Assembly: GCA_030652035.1 (NCBI GenBank)
Contig: JAUSBJ010000019.1
Span: 1-64,000, forward strand
Direction: 5' to 3'
DNA length: 64,000 nt
DNA from: Sulfurimicrobium sp.
GTDB lineage: Bacteria; Pseudomonadota; Gammaproteobacteria; Burkholderiales; Sulfuricellaceae
Part shown: positions 40,323-50,199 of the stretch, one piece after another
Layout: every line of letters begins with the position of its first letter
Position numbering within the stretch: position 1 is the first letter of the stretch
Translations under genes and position numbers: made by a program
Notes under the pieces: generated by a model
The model's input: only the letters and a program-made list of their open reading frames with translations
Told to the model about the DNA's origin: nothing
The model's database searches: none

Positions 40323-40523
40323 CGGGAAATTGAACATCTATTGTTCCACCGTGTTCCGGGCGCCGCAAAACTAGGCGCCAGCGCCATGCATCTGGTATGA
40401 TTCCGGCCTGCGGCATTTGTCTCCAGTCCTCGCGCCGCTGCCCTTCCGGCTTATCAAACTCCCTATTCGTCCTAAGACTGGCGCCAAACAAGGCGACAGG
40501 CCGATATAATTTTCAGGAATTCC

Positions 40524-41873
40524 ATGTCTTTTTCTTCCCTCGGCCTGTCCGATGAAATCGTCCGTGCCGTTACCGAGCACGGTTATACCATCCCCACCCC
40601 GATCCAGTTGCAGGCGATTCCCACTGTGCTTTCGGGTGGCGACCTCCTGGCCGGCGCGCAAACCGGCACCGGAAAAACCGCCGGTTTTACCCTGCCGATT
40701 CTGCATCGCCTTTCTGTCGGCGGCGACAAGGCACCGTCTGGCGGTTACACCCCCGGCCATTACCCGATCCGGGCGCTGATGCTCACCCCGACGCGCGAAC
40801 TCGCAGCCCAGGTCGAGGAAAGCGTGCGCACCTATGGCAAATACGTGAAGCTCAAATCCATGGTGATGTTCGGCGGCGTCAACATCAACCCGCAGATCCA
40901 GCGCCTGAGAAGCCGCGTCGACATTCTGGTTGCCACACCGGGCCGCCTGCTCGACCATCTGCAGCAAAAAACGGTCGATCTTTCGCACGTCGAGATCCTG
41001 GTGCTGGACGAAGCCGACCGCATGCTGGACATGGGCTTCATCCGAGACATCAAGCGCGTGCTCGCGGTATTGCCCAAGCATCGCCAAAACCTGCTGTTCT
41101 CCGCCACCTTCTCCGACGAAATCAAGACGCTGGCAGACGGGCTGCTCGACAAGCCGGCCCTGATCGAAGTGGCGCGCCGCAACGTCACCGCCGACACGGT
41201 GGCGCAAAAAGTTTACAAAGTCGACCGCGAAAGAAAACGCGAACTGCTCACCCACCTGATCAAGGAACACAGCTGGCACCAGGTGCTGGTGTTCACGCGC
41301 ACCAAGCACGGCGCCAACAAGCTGTCCGAGCAACTGACCAAGGACGGCATCCCGGCGCTCGCCATCCACGGCAACAAGAGCCAGGCTGCGCGCACCCGCG
41401 CCCTGTCGGAGTTCAAGACCGGTAAGCTGCAGGTACTGGTAGCCACCGACATCGCCGCGCGCGGCATCGACATCAGCGAACTGCCGCACGTGGTCAACTT
41501 CGAGTTACCCAATGTGCCAGAAGATTACGTCCACCGCATCGGCCGCACCGGCCGCGCCGGCTCGGAAGGCGAGGCCGTTTCGCTGGTGTGTATCGACGAA
41601 AAGAAACTGTTGTCGGATATCGAAAGATTGATCAAGCGCGAGATACCCGAGGTTGTGGTGCCGGGCTTCGAGCCCGACCCGTCGATCAAGGCCGAACCGA
41701 TCCTGAACGGGCAGAATCGGGGCGGTGGAGGGCAGCGCTCAGGCGGAAGAAGCCAGCCTGGCGCTCGTTCCGGAAACCGCTCGACAGCCCCCTCTGCCGC
41801 CAGGCCCAGAGGGCCGGCAGGCAGCAGCACGGGCAAGCCGCCGCTGCATCGCACCGGCGGGCGTGGCCGCTGA
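40524..41873 (+). CDS. rhlE: DEAD-box RNA helicase RhlE
   Basis: 449 residues. All helicase motifs in order: Q motif near 9-30 ([13 protein letters not shown]), Walker [55 protein letters not shown] and [10 protein letters not shown]. The tail (about 385-449) is low-complexity, rich in Gly, Arg, Ser and Pro, as in RhlE proteins, and probably binds RNA. Likely roles: ribosome assembly and RNA remodelling, including cold adaptation. AGGA lies four bases before the ATG; a TATAAT at 40505-40510 is too close to it to be a normal -10. Confidence 0.95.
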   Translation: MSFSSLGLSDEIVRAVTEHGYTIPTPIQLQAIPTVLSGGDLLAGAQTGTGKTAGFTLPILHRLSVGGDKAPSGGYTPGHYPIRALMLTPTRELAAQVEESVRTYGKYVKLKSMVMFGGVNINPQIQRLRSRVDILVATPGRLLDHLQQKTVDLSHVEILVLDEADRMLDMGFIRDIKRVLAVLPKHRQNLLFSATFSDEIKTLADGLLDKPALIEVARRNVTADTVAQKVYKVDRERKRELLTHLIKEHSWHQVLVFTRTKHGANKLSEQLTKDGIPALAIHGNKSQAARTRALSEFKTGKLQVLVATDIAARGIDISELPHVVNFELPNVPEDYVHRIGRTGRAGSEGEAVSLVCIDEKKLLSDIERLIKREIPEVVVPGFEPDPSIKAEPILNGQNRGGGGQRSGGRSQPGARSGNRSTAPSAARPRGPAGSSTGKPPLHRTGGRGR

Positions 41874-41978
41874 CACGACCGGCTCCTCCCCTGTCTCGCC
41901 AGAGCGAGCAGCCTTGCTGCCACTCTCGGCGGGGACACTCCTAGCGGGTGAAAAGGGGAGGCTGGGAGGGTTTGGGGC

Positions 41979-42350
41979 TCAGCCCCCTTTTATCTTGCGC
42001 AGTGCAAACCAGATCGCATACACCAGCGTATTCAGGATCACCACGCCCAGCCCCAGAACTAACTGTACCTCGCGTGTCAGGTCTGCCGGGTAAATCAGGG
42101 GCAGCAGGTAACGCGCAATGAAGTCACCGCTGTAACCCTGTTCTCCACCCGCCTGTCGCAGCAGGTTTTCAAGGGGCGTGAGCGGGCAGATCCCGCCGCT
42201 GAACTCGATCAGCGCCCCCCATATAACTGCCGGCACGTGCAGCCAGGCCAGCCAGCGCCATTTCAGGGCAAAAAACCCGCCCAGCACCACGAACAGGATG
42301 AATGCGAAGTGGAGCAGGACAACCAGGTCGGCGGCGATTTCATGCACCAT
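41979..42350 (-). CDS. DUF2784 membrane protein
   Basis: 123 residues with three or four membrane segments (about 7-28, 35-52, 96-116). Conserved family features: DLVVLLHFAFILFVV, the CPLTPLEN box and the GGEQGYSGDFIARYLLP loop. DUF2784 proteins are small inner-membrane proteins of unknown function. Lies 28 bases after the yceH gene on the same strand. Convergent with rhlE. Confidence 0.9.
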   Translation of the reverse strand: MVHEIAADLVVLLHFAFILFVVLGGFFALKWRWLAWLHVPAVIWGALIEFSGGICPLTPLENLLRQAGGEQGYSGDFIARYLLPLIYPADLTREVQLVLGLGVVILNTLVYAIWFALRKIKGG

Positions 42351-42378
42351 TCCGAAACAAGCTCCAGAACCTGAAAAC

Positions 42379-43050
42379 TCAGGCCGACACGCCCAGTTCC
42401 GCGCACAGCCTGTCCACCAGTGCCCGCAACTCGTCGACTTCGGTTTCCAGTCGGGACACCTTGGCTTTCAGGGCGGGAATCTCGCCCAGCGAAATATCGC
42501 CCGATGACGGAGATGCCACTGCATGCGTGGGCTCAACGATGAGCGGCGCCCCGCCCAACAGGTGCGCCCAGCGGTTCTCGCGTGAGCCGGGCTGGCGCGG
42601 CAATTCCACCACCAGCGCCCCCGCTTGCCGTTCGGCCAACTCATGCAAAAACGCCTCGACTGCGGAGATGTCGGAAAATTTATGCAGCCGCTCGCTGTTG
42701 AGGCGCAGTTCGCCCGCCGTTTGCGGGCCGCGCAGCATCAGCGTGACCAGCAGGGCCACCGACTGCGACGGGACCTGCAATACCCGCTCGAGATTATGGG
42801 CATAACGCTGCACCCGCCCGCCACTCGATTCCATGACCAGTGTCAACGACCTGAGACTATCTAGCGCCGTGAGTACGTCCGCCTCGCTCGCCTCGATCAC
42901 CGGGTCGCGGCTGGTTTTCTGGTTGCAGCCGGCGACCAAGGCATTCAGCGTCAGGGGATAGGTGTCGGGCACGGTATGCTGTTTCTCGGCGAGCACGCCC
43001 AGGACGCGCGTTTCAAGCAGGGAAAGGATGGGCAGGCTGGAACTGGACAT
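42379..43050 (-). CDS. YceH-like DUF480 protein
   Basis: 223 residues from the ATG at 43050; the longer frame adds 32 residues outside the family. Two winged-helix-like halves: LSLLETRVLGVLAEKQ, TYPLTLNALVAGCNQKTSR and then LLVTLMLRGPQTAGELR. Ends with a coiled-coil helix (about 187-215). DUF480 proteins are presumed DNA- or protein-binding, with no settled function. Divergent from a methyltransferase gene. Confidence 0.9.
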   Translation of the reverse strand: MSSSSLPILSLLETRVLGVLAEKQHTVPDTYPLTLNALVAGCNQKTSRDPVIEASEADVLTALDSLRSLTLVMESSGGRVQRYAHNLERVLQVPSQSVALLVTLMLRGPQTAGELRLNSERLHKFSDISAVEAFLHELAERQAGALVVELPRQPGSRENRWAHLLGGAPLIVEPTHAVASPSSGDISLGEIPALKAKVSRLETEVDELRALVDRLCAELGVSA

Positions 43051-43172
43051 GGCTTGGCGCTTCGCAAAAGGATTATTATGCACGCCGCCCGCTGTCATGA
43101 ATACGGATCGTTGCGGGTTATACTCACGGCATACACAGCCCGCCACCAGATTAGCCGCCGTTTTCTGAAATC

Positions 43173-43883
43173 ATGAACATGAATCCATTACTGCCCCACC
43201 GCATCCCCGAGCCCGAACTGATGGACGACCCTGAGCAGGCCCGCGCCTATGCCGAGGCGGATTTTTCCGAACCCCATCAAGCCTTCATCGCGCATTTCCG
43301 GCGTATCTTTCCTGCGCACACGCCGCGTCAGGTGATTGATCTGGGCTGTGGCCCGGCAGATATCAGCATCCGCTTCTCGCGCGCCTATCCTGATGCCGCC
43401 ATTCTTGGCGTGGATGGCGCGATGGCGATGCTGGATCTTGGCAATAGCGCACTCGTGCGCCATGGCGCTTCCGGCAGGGTTGAGTTGCAGTGCCGCTACC
43501 TGCCGGACCCACACCTCCCCGTCCGGCAATTCGATGCCGTGATCAGCAACAGCCTGCTCCATCACCTCGACGATCCCGCCGCGCTGTGGCAGACTGTGCG
43601 GCACGTTGCCGAGCCCGGCGCGGCAATACTGATCATGGATTTGATGCGGCCTAGAAGCATTCAGGAAGCGCAATACCTTGCCGGCCGCTATGCTGCTGAT
43701 GCGCCGCCCATATTGCAACATGATTTTTATCATTCGCTGCTCGCCGCCTACCGGCCTGATGAAGTGCGGCTGCAGTTGGGCGGAGCCGGGCTATCTTATC
43801 TTCAGGTCGAGGCCGTGAGCGATCGCCATTTGCTGACTTGGGGAATAATGGATGGCGGAGTAAATTCTCCGCCTGTTGTTTAA
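43173..43883 (+). CDS. Class I SAM-dependent methyltransferase
   Basis: 236 residues. Rossmann methyltransferase with motif [16 protein letters not shown] (about 56-70), acidic GVDGAMAML, and motif IV-like [15 protein letters not shown]. Substrate unknown; the sequence resembles methyltransferase type 11/25 family enzymes. MNMN at the start leaves 43173 or 43179 possible. Its end overlaps the upstream extension of the chemoreceptor frame but not the preferred GTG start of that gene. Confidence 0.88.
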   Translation: MNMNPLLPHRIPEPELMDDPEQARAYAEADFSEPHQAFIAHFRRIFPAHTPRQVIDLGCGPADISIRFSRAYPDAAILGVDGAMAMLDLGNSALVRHGASGRVELQCRYLPDPHLPVRQFDAVISNSLLHHLDDPAALWQTVRHVAEPGAAILIMDLMRPRSIQEAQYLAGRYAADAPPILQHDFYHSLLAAYRPDEVRLQLGGAGLSYLQVEAVSDRHLLTWGIMDGGVNSPPVV

Positions 43884-43903
43884 GTGACCGCCGGACTGAA
43901 ACC

Positions 43904-45961
43904 GTGAAAACCAACCTTCCAATAACCAATAATGAACAGCCTTTCCCAAAAGGCAAATACCTGGTTTCCAAGACCGACCTCAAGGGCGTCATCACCTACG
44001 CCAACGAGACATTCATCGAATTGAGCGGGTTCCCCCGTGAAGAGCTCATCGGCAAGAGCCATAACATGGTACGCCACCCGGAAATGCCACCCCAGGCGTT
44101 CGAAGATCTATGGTCCACGGTCAAGTCGGGGCGCCCGTGGCGCGGTTGCGTCAAGAACCGCTGCAAGAACGGCGACTATTACTGGGTGGATGCCTTTGTT
44201 GTACCCGTCCGCAAAAATGACCAGACCATCGGTTACATGTCCGTTCGCAGCGAGCCCTCCCGCCAGCAGGTGCAGGAAGCTGAAACGCTGTATCGTCAGC
44301 TCAACCAGAGCAAGGCGCCCCTGCACAAGAAGTCCGGGCAACTCTCCATCAGGGCCAAGCTTGCAGGCGTCATGATTCTGCTCGCCATGGTGATGACAAT
44401 TATTGGCGCTGTCGGCCTGCGTGGCATGGGGCAAGCCAATGATGGCCTGCTCGCCGTTTATGAGCAACGCTCCCTGCCCATGGTCGAGCTGGACCAGGTG
44501 GGCCAGCTTTCCCTGCGCAACCGCCTCATTCTGCTGGATGCCATACTCAACCCAAGCCAGGAAAATGTCGCCAAGCGCCTGGATGAATACCACCAGAATA
44601 TCGGGAAGGCGGCGCAAAGTTTGTCCGCGTTGGAGAAATCGGTTTCTGAGCAAGACCGGGCGATGCTCTCTAAACTGTCAAACGACTATGCGAATCTGAT
44701 GAAAGAGGGCTTTGAGCCGGCAGTTTCCGCCCTCCAGGCAGGCGACTTCCAGCTTGCTGGCCGCATTGCCAAGGATGTCATCGGTCCGCTCAACAGGCCG
44801 TTTGCCGATGACTTGGCAAAGTTGCAGCGCACCCAGGCAGATGGTGCCAAATACGAGTATGAAACCGCCAAAGAGCGCTTCACTTCTGCTCGCGCCCTGA
44901 TTGTGGTGATTCTGCTGCTGGGCCTGGCAATTGCCGCCAGCCTTGGCTCATTGCTGATACGCAGCATACTCCGCGCCTTTAACACGGCCATCAGCCACTT
45001 CGACCATATCGCCCAGGGTAAGCTGACCAGCGAGATCGACATCTCCAGCAACGACGAGACTGGCCAACTGTCCTGCTCGCTGGCCACGATGCAGGTCCAT
45101 CTCAAGGTCATGCTGGATCAAATCGTGCAAGCCTCTGACACTATCGAAGCCCATAGTGTGAATCTACAGGCCGAGATGCGCCGAGTCGTCGAGCAATCCG
45201 ACATGCAACAGGAGCGCACCCATAGCGTCGCCGCCACCATGGAGGAAACCAGCCAGTCCGTTTCGGAAGTGGCCGCTTCCGCCAGCTCAGCAGCGGACGC
45301 AGCGACATCAGCACAAGGCGTGGTCAGCGAAAGTAATATTCAGATGAGCCAGAGCATGGCTGCCGCGCAGGTAGTGGTGCAAGCGGTACAGGACTCCAGC
45401 CACACTATGATGGAGCTGTTCCAGTCCATTCACCGTATTGGTGAAATCACCCAGATGATTCGCGAAGTGGCCGACCAGACCAACCTGCTGGCCCTCAATG
45501 CGGCCATCGAGGCCGCCCGGGCTGGCGAACAGGGTCGCGGTTTTGCCGTCGTCGCTGATGAAGTGCGCAAACTGGCCGAGCGCACCTCTGCCAGCACCGT
45601 GGATATCACCGAAACAGTCCAGGCCATCCAGGCATGCACTCAGCGCGCCGTCACTTCCATGGACGAGGCCAGCATCCGGGTGAACACAAGCACCAGCCTG
45701 ATGCAGGCAACCCAGGACAGCCTGCACAACATCACGAAGAAAAGCGCCGACGTCAACGACATGGCCCAGCACATCGCAGCGGCAGCGCAGGAACAGTCTG
45801 TCGCCAGCCATGACGTAGCACGCAACATGGAAGCCATTTCAGCCTTGGTGAAAGACAACACTCTGGCCGCGCAATCTGCATGGACGGCTACCGAAGGCCT
45901 TTCTCATACCGCTCACGAGCTGCACAAGCTGGTGGGACATTTCGAGCTGATTCGAAAGTAA
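43904..45961 (+). CDS. PAS-containing methyl-accepting chemotaxis protein
   Basis: 685 residues from GTG 43904; the in-frame ATG at 43838 lies inside the methyltransferase gene. Architecture: Aer-like N-terminal PAS domain (about 15-115: [39 protein letters not shown]), membrane segment (about 165-187), a four-helix-type sensor (190-340), membrane segment (about 344-366), HAMP, and the conserved signalling tip [19 protein letters not shown] and [15 protein letters not shown]. The mix of an energy/redox PAS and a periplasmic sensor suggests two inputs. Signals through CheA/CheW, which are not in this window. Confidence 0.92.
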   Translation: MKTNLPITNNEQPFPKGKYLVSKTDLKGVITYANETFIELSGFPREELIGKSHNMVRHPEMPPQAFEDLWSTVKSGRPWRGCVKNRCKNGDYYWVDAFVVPVRKNDQTIGYMSVRSEPSRQQVQEAETLYRQLNQSKAPLHKKSGQLSIRAKLAGVMILLAMVMTIIGAVGLRGMGQANDGLLAVYEQRSLPMVELDQVGQLSLRNRLILLDAILNPSQENVAKRLDEYHQNIGKAAQSLSALEKSVSEQDRAMLSKLSNDYANLMKEGFEPAVSALQAGDFQLAGRIAKDVIGPLNRPFADDLAKLQRTQADGAKYEYETAKERFTSARALIVVILLLGLAIAASLGSLLIRSILRAFNTAISHFDHIAQGKLTSEIDISSNDETGQLSCSLATMQVHLKVMLDQIVQASDTIEAHSVNLQAEMRRVVEQSDMQQERTHSVAATMEETSQSVSEVAASASSAADAATSAQGVVSESNIQMSQSMAAAQVVVQAVQDSSHTMMELFQSIHRIGEITQMIREVADQTNLLALNAAIEAARAGEQGRGFAVVADEVRKLAERTSASTVDITETVQAIQACTQRAVTSMDEASIRVNTSTSLMQATQDSLHNITKKSADVNDMAQHIAAAAQEQSVASHDVARNMEAISALVKDNTLAAQSAWTATEGLSHTAHELHKLVGHFELIRK

Positions 45962-45964
45962 ATC

Positions 45965-46378
45965 ATGTTTGAAAATCCCGCACCGGAAGCTATTCGGAAC
46001 CTGCTGAAAAAAGCCCACACCATCGCAGTGGTGGGGTTATCGCCGCAGCCTGCGCGGCCCAGCTACTACGTGGCCAAGGCGATGCAGGGCTTCGGCTACC
46101 GCATCATCCCGGTACGCCCTGCAGTGAGTGAAGTGCTGGGAGAAAAGGCCTACCCCACCCTCGCCGATGTACCTGATAAAATCGACCTTGTGGACGTGTT
46201 CCGTGCTGCCGAGCATGTGGACGCCATCGTCGATGAATGCCTGCGTCTCAATATCCCCGCCATCTGGATACAGGAAGGCATCGTCAACGAAGCCGCAGCG
46301 CAGAAGGCCCGCGACGCCGGCATGAGCGTGGTCATGGATCGCTGCATTTACAAGGATTATGTGGAGTTGTTCGCATGA
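45965..46378 (+). CDS. CoA-binding domain protein (YccU-like)
   Basis: 137 residues. CoA-binding Rossmann fold: [20 protein letters not shown] at 18-37, then [39 protein letters not shown] and a closing MDRCIYKDY. The family (YccU/CoA_binding_2) is widespread; a regulatory CoA- or NAD-binding role is assumed. The stop overlaps dapF by four bases. Confidence 0.92.
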   Translation: MFENPAPEAIRNLLKKAHTIAVVGLSPQPARPSYYVAKAMQGFGYRIIPVRPAVSEVLGEKAYPTLADVPDKIDLVDVFRAAEHVDAIVDECLRLNIPAIWIQEGIVNEAAAQKARDAGMSVVMDRCIYKDYVELFA

Positions 46379-47205
46379 AACTGAAATTCACCAAAATGCA
46401 TGGCCTGGGCAACGATTTCGTGGTGCTGGACGGGATTTCACAAGCCGTTCACTTGAGCGGGGAACAATTCCGTTTTCTCGCCGACCGCCATTTTGGTGTT
46501 GGCTGCGACCAGATTCTGCTGGTGGAGCTGCCTTCCTCCAGCGCTGCCGATTTCCGCTACCGCATCTTCAATGCCGACGGGGGTGAGGTCGGGCAGTGCG
46601 GAAACGGCGCGCGCTGCTTCGTGCGCTACGTGCACGACAAGGGGCTGACACAAAAAACCGAAATCAGCGTCGAAACCGCTTCCGGCATCATTTACCCGCG
46701 CCTGGAAGCGGATGGGCAGGTGACGGTCAACATGGGCGAGCCGCGCTTCGAGCCGGATCAAATTCCTTTTGTCACGCCCGGACGGGCCTTGACCTACCCC
46801 CTCCCGGTGGGCGATCAGACCATAGACATCAGCGCGCTCTCCATGGGTAACCCGCACGCGGTGCTGGTGGTGCATGACGTGGATTCCGCGCCGGTAGCCG
46901 AGCAGGGGCCGCTGATCGAGAACCACCTGGCCTTCCCCGCGCGGGTCAACGCAGGCTTCATGCAGATCGTGGATCGCAGCCGCATCCGGCTCAGGGTATT
47001 CGAACGCGGCTCGGGTGAAACCCTGGCCTGCGGCACCGGCGCCTGCGCCGCGGCGGTTGCCGGCATCACGCGCGGCATGCTGGATTCCGAAGTCACGGTC
47101 AGCACTCGCGGCGGAGAATTGCTCATCCGCTGGCAAGGCGAAGGCCAGCCGGTATGGATGACAGGCCCGGCCGAAACCGTATTTGAAGGCGAAATCCATC
47201 TTTAG
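46375..47205 (+). CDS. dapF: Diaminopimelate epimerase
   Basis: 276 residues. Start at 46375 follows from the ATGA overlap and the typical N terminus [16 protein letters not shown]. The two catalytic Cys lie in [10 protein letters not shown] and ACGTGACA. It epimerises L,L- to meso-diaminopimelate for lysine and peptidoglycan. First of the dapF-DUF484-xerC set known from many proteobacteria. Confidence 0.96.
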   Translation: MKLKFTKMHGLGNDFVVLDGISQAVHLSGEQFRFLADRHFGVGCDQILLVELPSSSAADFRYRIFNADGGEVGQCGNGARCFVRYVHDKGLTQKTEISVETASGIIYPRLEADGQVTVNMGEPRFEPDQIPFVTPGRALTYPLPVGDQTIDISALSMGNPHAVLVVHDVDSAPVAEQGPLIENHLAFPARVNAGFMQIVDRSRIRLRVFERGSGETLACGTGACAAAVAGITRGMLDSEVTVSTRGGELLIRWQGEGQPVWMTGPAETVFEGEIHL

Positions 47206-47234
47206 AGTCCATCCCTTAACCTAGGATCAGAAAC

Positions 47235-47909
47235 ATGAATTTAAGCGCAGAAGCCATCGTCGAATTCCTTCAGGAGCATCCGGATTTCTTCGAGGACAAA
47301 CCCGGCCTGCTGGAGCAGATCGCCATTCCCCACCCGCACGGCGGACGGGCCATTTCCCTGGCCGAGCGGCAACAGCTTCAGTTGCGCGAGAAAAACAAGC
47401 TGCTGGAATCAAAATTGCGCGAACTGCTGCAATTTGGCGAGGAAAATGACGCTATCGGCGAAAAAGTACACCGCTTCAGCCTTTCCCTGCTGACAGCGCG
47501 CACGATCGAGTCCCTGCTGCCCACCATTACGCTCAGCCTGCGTGACGATTTCGCCGTGCCACATGTCGCTTTGCGCATCTGGGCTGCCCCGGCGCAGCCC
47601 ACGGAGCAAGCGGAATTTTCCGATGTCAGCGCCGACCTCAGGACCTTTGCCGACACGCAAGTCCGCCCTTATTGCGACACCCAGCCGCCCTTTGAAGTCG
47701 CCAGCTGGTTCGGCGATGCGGCGGCTTTGCTGAAATCCTTTGCCGTGGTTTCCCTGCGCAGCGAACACGCCTTCGGTTTGCTGGTGCTGGCGAGCGAGGA
47801 TGCGCAGCGTTTCTACCCGGAAATGGGCACGCTTTACCTGAAGCGCATCGGCGAACTGGTCACGGTTGCCCTCATGCCCTATATCAACGAGAGTCCGGAC
47901 GCTGCCTAA
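47235..47909 (+). CDS. DUF484 (GAF-like) protein
   Basis: 224 residues. Conserved N terminus IVEFLQEHPDFFEDKPGLLEQ, then IPHPHGGRAISLAERQ, a short coiled coil (residues about 45-75) and a GAF-like domain to the end. The function is unknown; always linked to xerC in proteobacteria, as here. The ATG has AGGATC upstream, weak but in position. 29 bases after dapF. Confidence 0.92.
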   Translation: MNLSAEAIVEFLQEHPDFFEDKPGLLEQIAIPHPHGGRAISLAERQQLQLREKNKLLESKLRELLQFGEENDAIGEKVHRFSLSLLTARTIESLLPTITLSLRDDFAVPHVALRIWAAPAQPTEQAEFSDVSADLRTFADTQVRPYCDTQPPFEVASWFGDAAALLKSFAVVSLRSEHAFGLLVLASEDAQRFYPEMGTLYLKRIGELVTVALMPYINESPDAA

Positions 47910-47913
47910 GAAC

Positions 47914-48819
47914 ATGGGGGAGGAGGACCACCCCGCCGCGCACGTGCTGCTGCAATCCTACCTCTCCCATCTCCAGCACGAGCGGCGCCTGTCGCCGCTG
48001 ACATGCAAGCATTATGCGCGCGACATCGAGGCGCTACTCGGGCTGGCGGGCGAAATCCCGCTGCACCAGCTGCAAATCCACCACATCCGCCGTTTTGTTG
48101 CCCAACTGCATGCCTCGGGTTTGGGCAGCCGCACCCTGGCACGCATGCTCTCTGCTTGGCGCGGATTTTTTCAGCACCTCGGCCGCCAACATGCCTTCCC
48201 GCACAATCCCTGCGCCGGGTTGCATGCGCCCAAGGCCGCAAAAACCCTGCCCCAGGCACTGTCGCCGGAACAGGCCGCGCATTTGATGGAAGTGGAAGAA
48301 GAGGGGCCGCTGGCCGTGCGCGACCGGGCCATGCTGGAGCTGTTTTACTCCTCCGGCCTGCGTCTGGCCGAACTGGTTGGCGCCAATCTGGAGGACATGG
48401 ATTTCGCTTCGGGCGAGATCCGCGTGACCGGTAAGGGCAACAAGACGCGCATCGTGCCGCTGGGACGCCTCGCCATCGAAGCCATCCAGGCTTGGCTTGC
48501 CGCACGGGCACTGCTTGCCTCCACCGGCGAACGGGCCGTATTCCTCAGCAAGAATGGAGGCCGGTTATCGCCGCGAGCTGTGCAATTGCGGCTCAAGCAA
48601 TGGGGCATCAAACTCGGCATCAACGCCAATGTCCATCCCCACATGCTGCGCCACTCCTTCGCCACCCACGTGCTGCAATCCAGCGGCGACTTGCGCGCGG
48701 TGCAGGAAATGCTGGGCCACGCCAACATCTCCACCACGCAGGTTTATACGCACCTGGACTTCCAGCATCTAGCAAAAGTTTATGATGCCGCCCATCCAAG
48801 GGCGAAGAAAAAGCCTTAA
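47914..48819 (+). CDS. xerC: Tyrosine recombinase XerC
   Basis: 301 residues from the ATG at 47914, four bases after the DUF484 stop. N-terminal SAM-like DNA-binding domain (about 10-100), then catalytic domain: SSGLRLAELVG (Arg), HPHMLRHSFATH (His-x2-Arg), LGHANISTTQVYTHLD (His and nucleophilic Tyr). Resolves chromosome dimers at dif with XerD. Its TAA shares bases with the stop of the convergent methyltransferase gene. Confidence 0.95.
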   Translation: MGEEDHPAAHVLLQSYLSHLQHERRLSPLTCKHYARDIEALLGLAGEIPLHQLQIHHIRRFVAQLHASGLGSRTLARMLSAWRGFFQHLGRQHAFPHNPCAGLHAPKAAKTLPQALSPEQAAHLMEVEEEGPLAVRDRAMLELFYSSGLRLAELVGANLEDMDFASGEIRVTGKGNKTRIVPLGRLAIEAIQAWLAARALLASTGERAVFLSKNGGRLSPRAVQLRLKQWGIKLGINANVHPHMLRHSFATHVLQSSGDLRAVQEMLGHANISTTQVYTHLDFQHLAKVYDAAHPRAKKKP

Positions 48820-49421
48820 GCGACCTTCCGCGCCACCAGCTCCACCAGCGCCGACATACCGCAGTGGCCGGGGCCTTCCTTGATTTCCATATCGTGCTCG
48901 CGCAGTTGCAGGATTTCCATGGCGCCAAAATCGCGCTGCAAATCTTCTGCCGTATACAGATTGTCGATATTGGAAGGGCCGCCGGTCTTGTATTCGAGCT
49001 GTTTCGGCGTATAGCCCTGCAGTAGCAGCAAGCCGCCCGGTTTCAGTGCCTGCAGGATGGCGCGGTGCAGGGCAGGGCGCTCCCCTGAGGAGGCGAACTG
49101 GATGAAAATCGCCACGATCACGTCAAAGCGGTTTTCACCCCAGTTCCAGGTATGTACATCCACCAGTTCCGTCTGCAGCGACACCCCGCGAGAGGCTGCC
49201 AGCCGGCGTGATTTCTCCAGCGCCTTCTCGGAAAAGTCCACCGCCAGCACATTCAGTCCCTGCTCCGCCAGCCACACGCCGTTGCGCCCCTCGCCATCCG
49301 CCACAGAGAGCACCGACTGCCCCGGCTGCAGCAGAGGGGCCTGGGAAACCAGAAAGGCATTGGGTTCGGTGCCGTAGAAATATTCGGCACCGCCAAAACG
49401 TTCGTTCCAGAGATCCTTCAT
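48816..49421 (-). CDS. Class I SAM methyltransferase (TehB-like)
   Basis: 201 residues. Methyltransferase fold with SVLSVADGEGRNGVWLAEQG (motif I), VLAVDFSEKALEKSR, and FDVIVAIFIQF. The opening WNERFGGAEYFYGTEPN is characteristic of a TehB/thiopurine-like family common in proteobacteria. Substrate unknown; tellurite or small-thiol methylation is only a family association. It follows dsbC by three bases on the same strand, with an overlapping TTAA stop shared with xerC. Confidence 0.9.
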   Translation of the reverse strand: MKDLWNERFGGAEYFYGTEPNAFLVSQAPLLQPGQSVLSVADGEGRNGVWLAEQGLNVLAVDFSEKALEKSRRLAASRGVSLQTELVDVHTWNWGENRFDVIVAIFIQFASSGERPALHRAILQALKPGGLLLLQGYTPKQLEYKTGGPSNIDNLYTAEDLQRDFGAMEILQLREHDMEIKEGPGHCGMSALVELVARKVA

Positions 49422-49424
49422 GGA

Positions 49425-50153
49425 TTATTTTTTGGCTGCCGGCTTTCCGGCCAGGAGTTGTTCCAGCTTGGCGGCCGGGACCATGCCGGGAACACGGCGT
49501 CCATCGGCGAAAATGATGGTGGGCGTTCCCTGAACCCCCAGCTTCTGCCCAAGCTGGATAGTTTTAGCCACCGGGTTGTCGCAGTTGCCGTCGTTCTTGG
49601 GCAACGTACCTTTCATCATCCAGTCATCCCAAGCCTTGACCTTATCCGGTGCACACCAGATCTGCCTGGATTTCTTGCCTGCATCGGGATGCAGTTGCTC
49701 AAGCGGCATGAGAAAAGTGTAAATCGTGATGTCGGTCACATTCGCCAGTTCCTGCTCGAATTTCTTGCAATAGGGGCAGTCCGCGTCGGAAAACACCGCG
49801 ATCTTGCGGCTACCGTTGCCTTTCACCACCTTGATGGCGTCGCCCAGCGGCAGGGTATCGAACTTGACGGCGGTCAGCTTCTGCATGCGCTCTTCGGTCA
49901 GATTTTTCTGCGCATCGAGGTCGAGTATCGCGCCCATGAAGACATACTTTGCCTTGTCATCGGAATAGATCAGTTGCGGTCCTTCCACCAGCACTTCATA
50001 CAGGCCGGCGTAAGGCGTCTTGGTCACGCTTTGTACCTTTGCGCCGGGAAATTTGGTCTCGATGTTTTTCTTGATGGCTGCATCATCGGCGTGCGCAGTG
50101 GCGGCAGCAAAACCAAACAGCAGGGGCAGGGCAAAGCGTTGGAGAACTAACAT
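49425..50153 (-). CDS. dsbC: Thiol:disulfide interchange protein DsbC
   Basis: 242 residues from the ATG at 50153 (AGGAA six bases before); the longer frame reads through the end of the ubiquinone gene. Signal peptide (about 1-22, ending AHA). N-terminal dimerisation domain (about 23-80), linker helix, then the thioredoxin fold with active site DADCPYCKKFE and the cis-Pro segment QGTPTIIFADG. A periplasmic isomerase that repairs wrong disulfides. Last but one of the pepP-ubi-ubi-dsbC run. Confidence 0.95.
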   Translation of the reverse strand: MLVLQRFALPLLFGFAAATAHADDAAIKKNIETKFPGAKVQSVTKTPYAGLYEVLVEGPQLIYSDDKAKYVFMGAILDLDAQKNLTEERMQKLTAVKFDTLPLGDAIKVVKGNGSRKIAVFSDADCPYCKKFEQELANVTDITIYTFLMPLEQLHPDAGKKSRQIWCAPDKVKAWDDWMMKGTLPKNDGNCDNPVAKTIQLGQKLGVQGTPTIIFADGRRVPGMVPAAKLEQLLAGKPAAKK

Positions 50154-50199
50154 GAAAGTTCCTGAAAATAGAAATTGAAATAAGAGTGACTGCCGGATT

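Noticed and set aside
40505-40510. TATAAT before rhlE
   Set aside because: Only 13 bases from the ATG and no -35; transcription from it would omit the ribosome site.
43092-43109. CTGTCAT heptamer in the gap before the methyltransferase gene
   Set aside because: Single perfect Pho heptamer, but the next unit (ACGGATC) does not match and the -10 spacing is off by one; likely chance.
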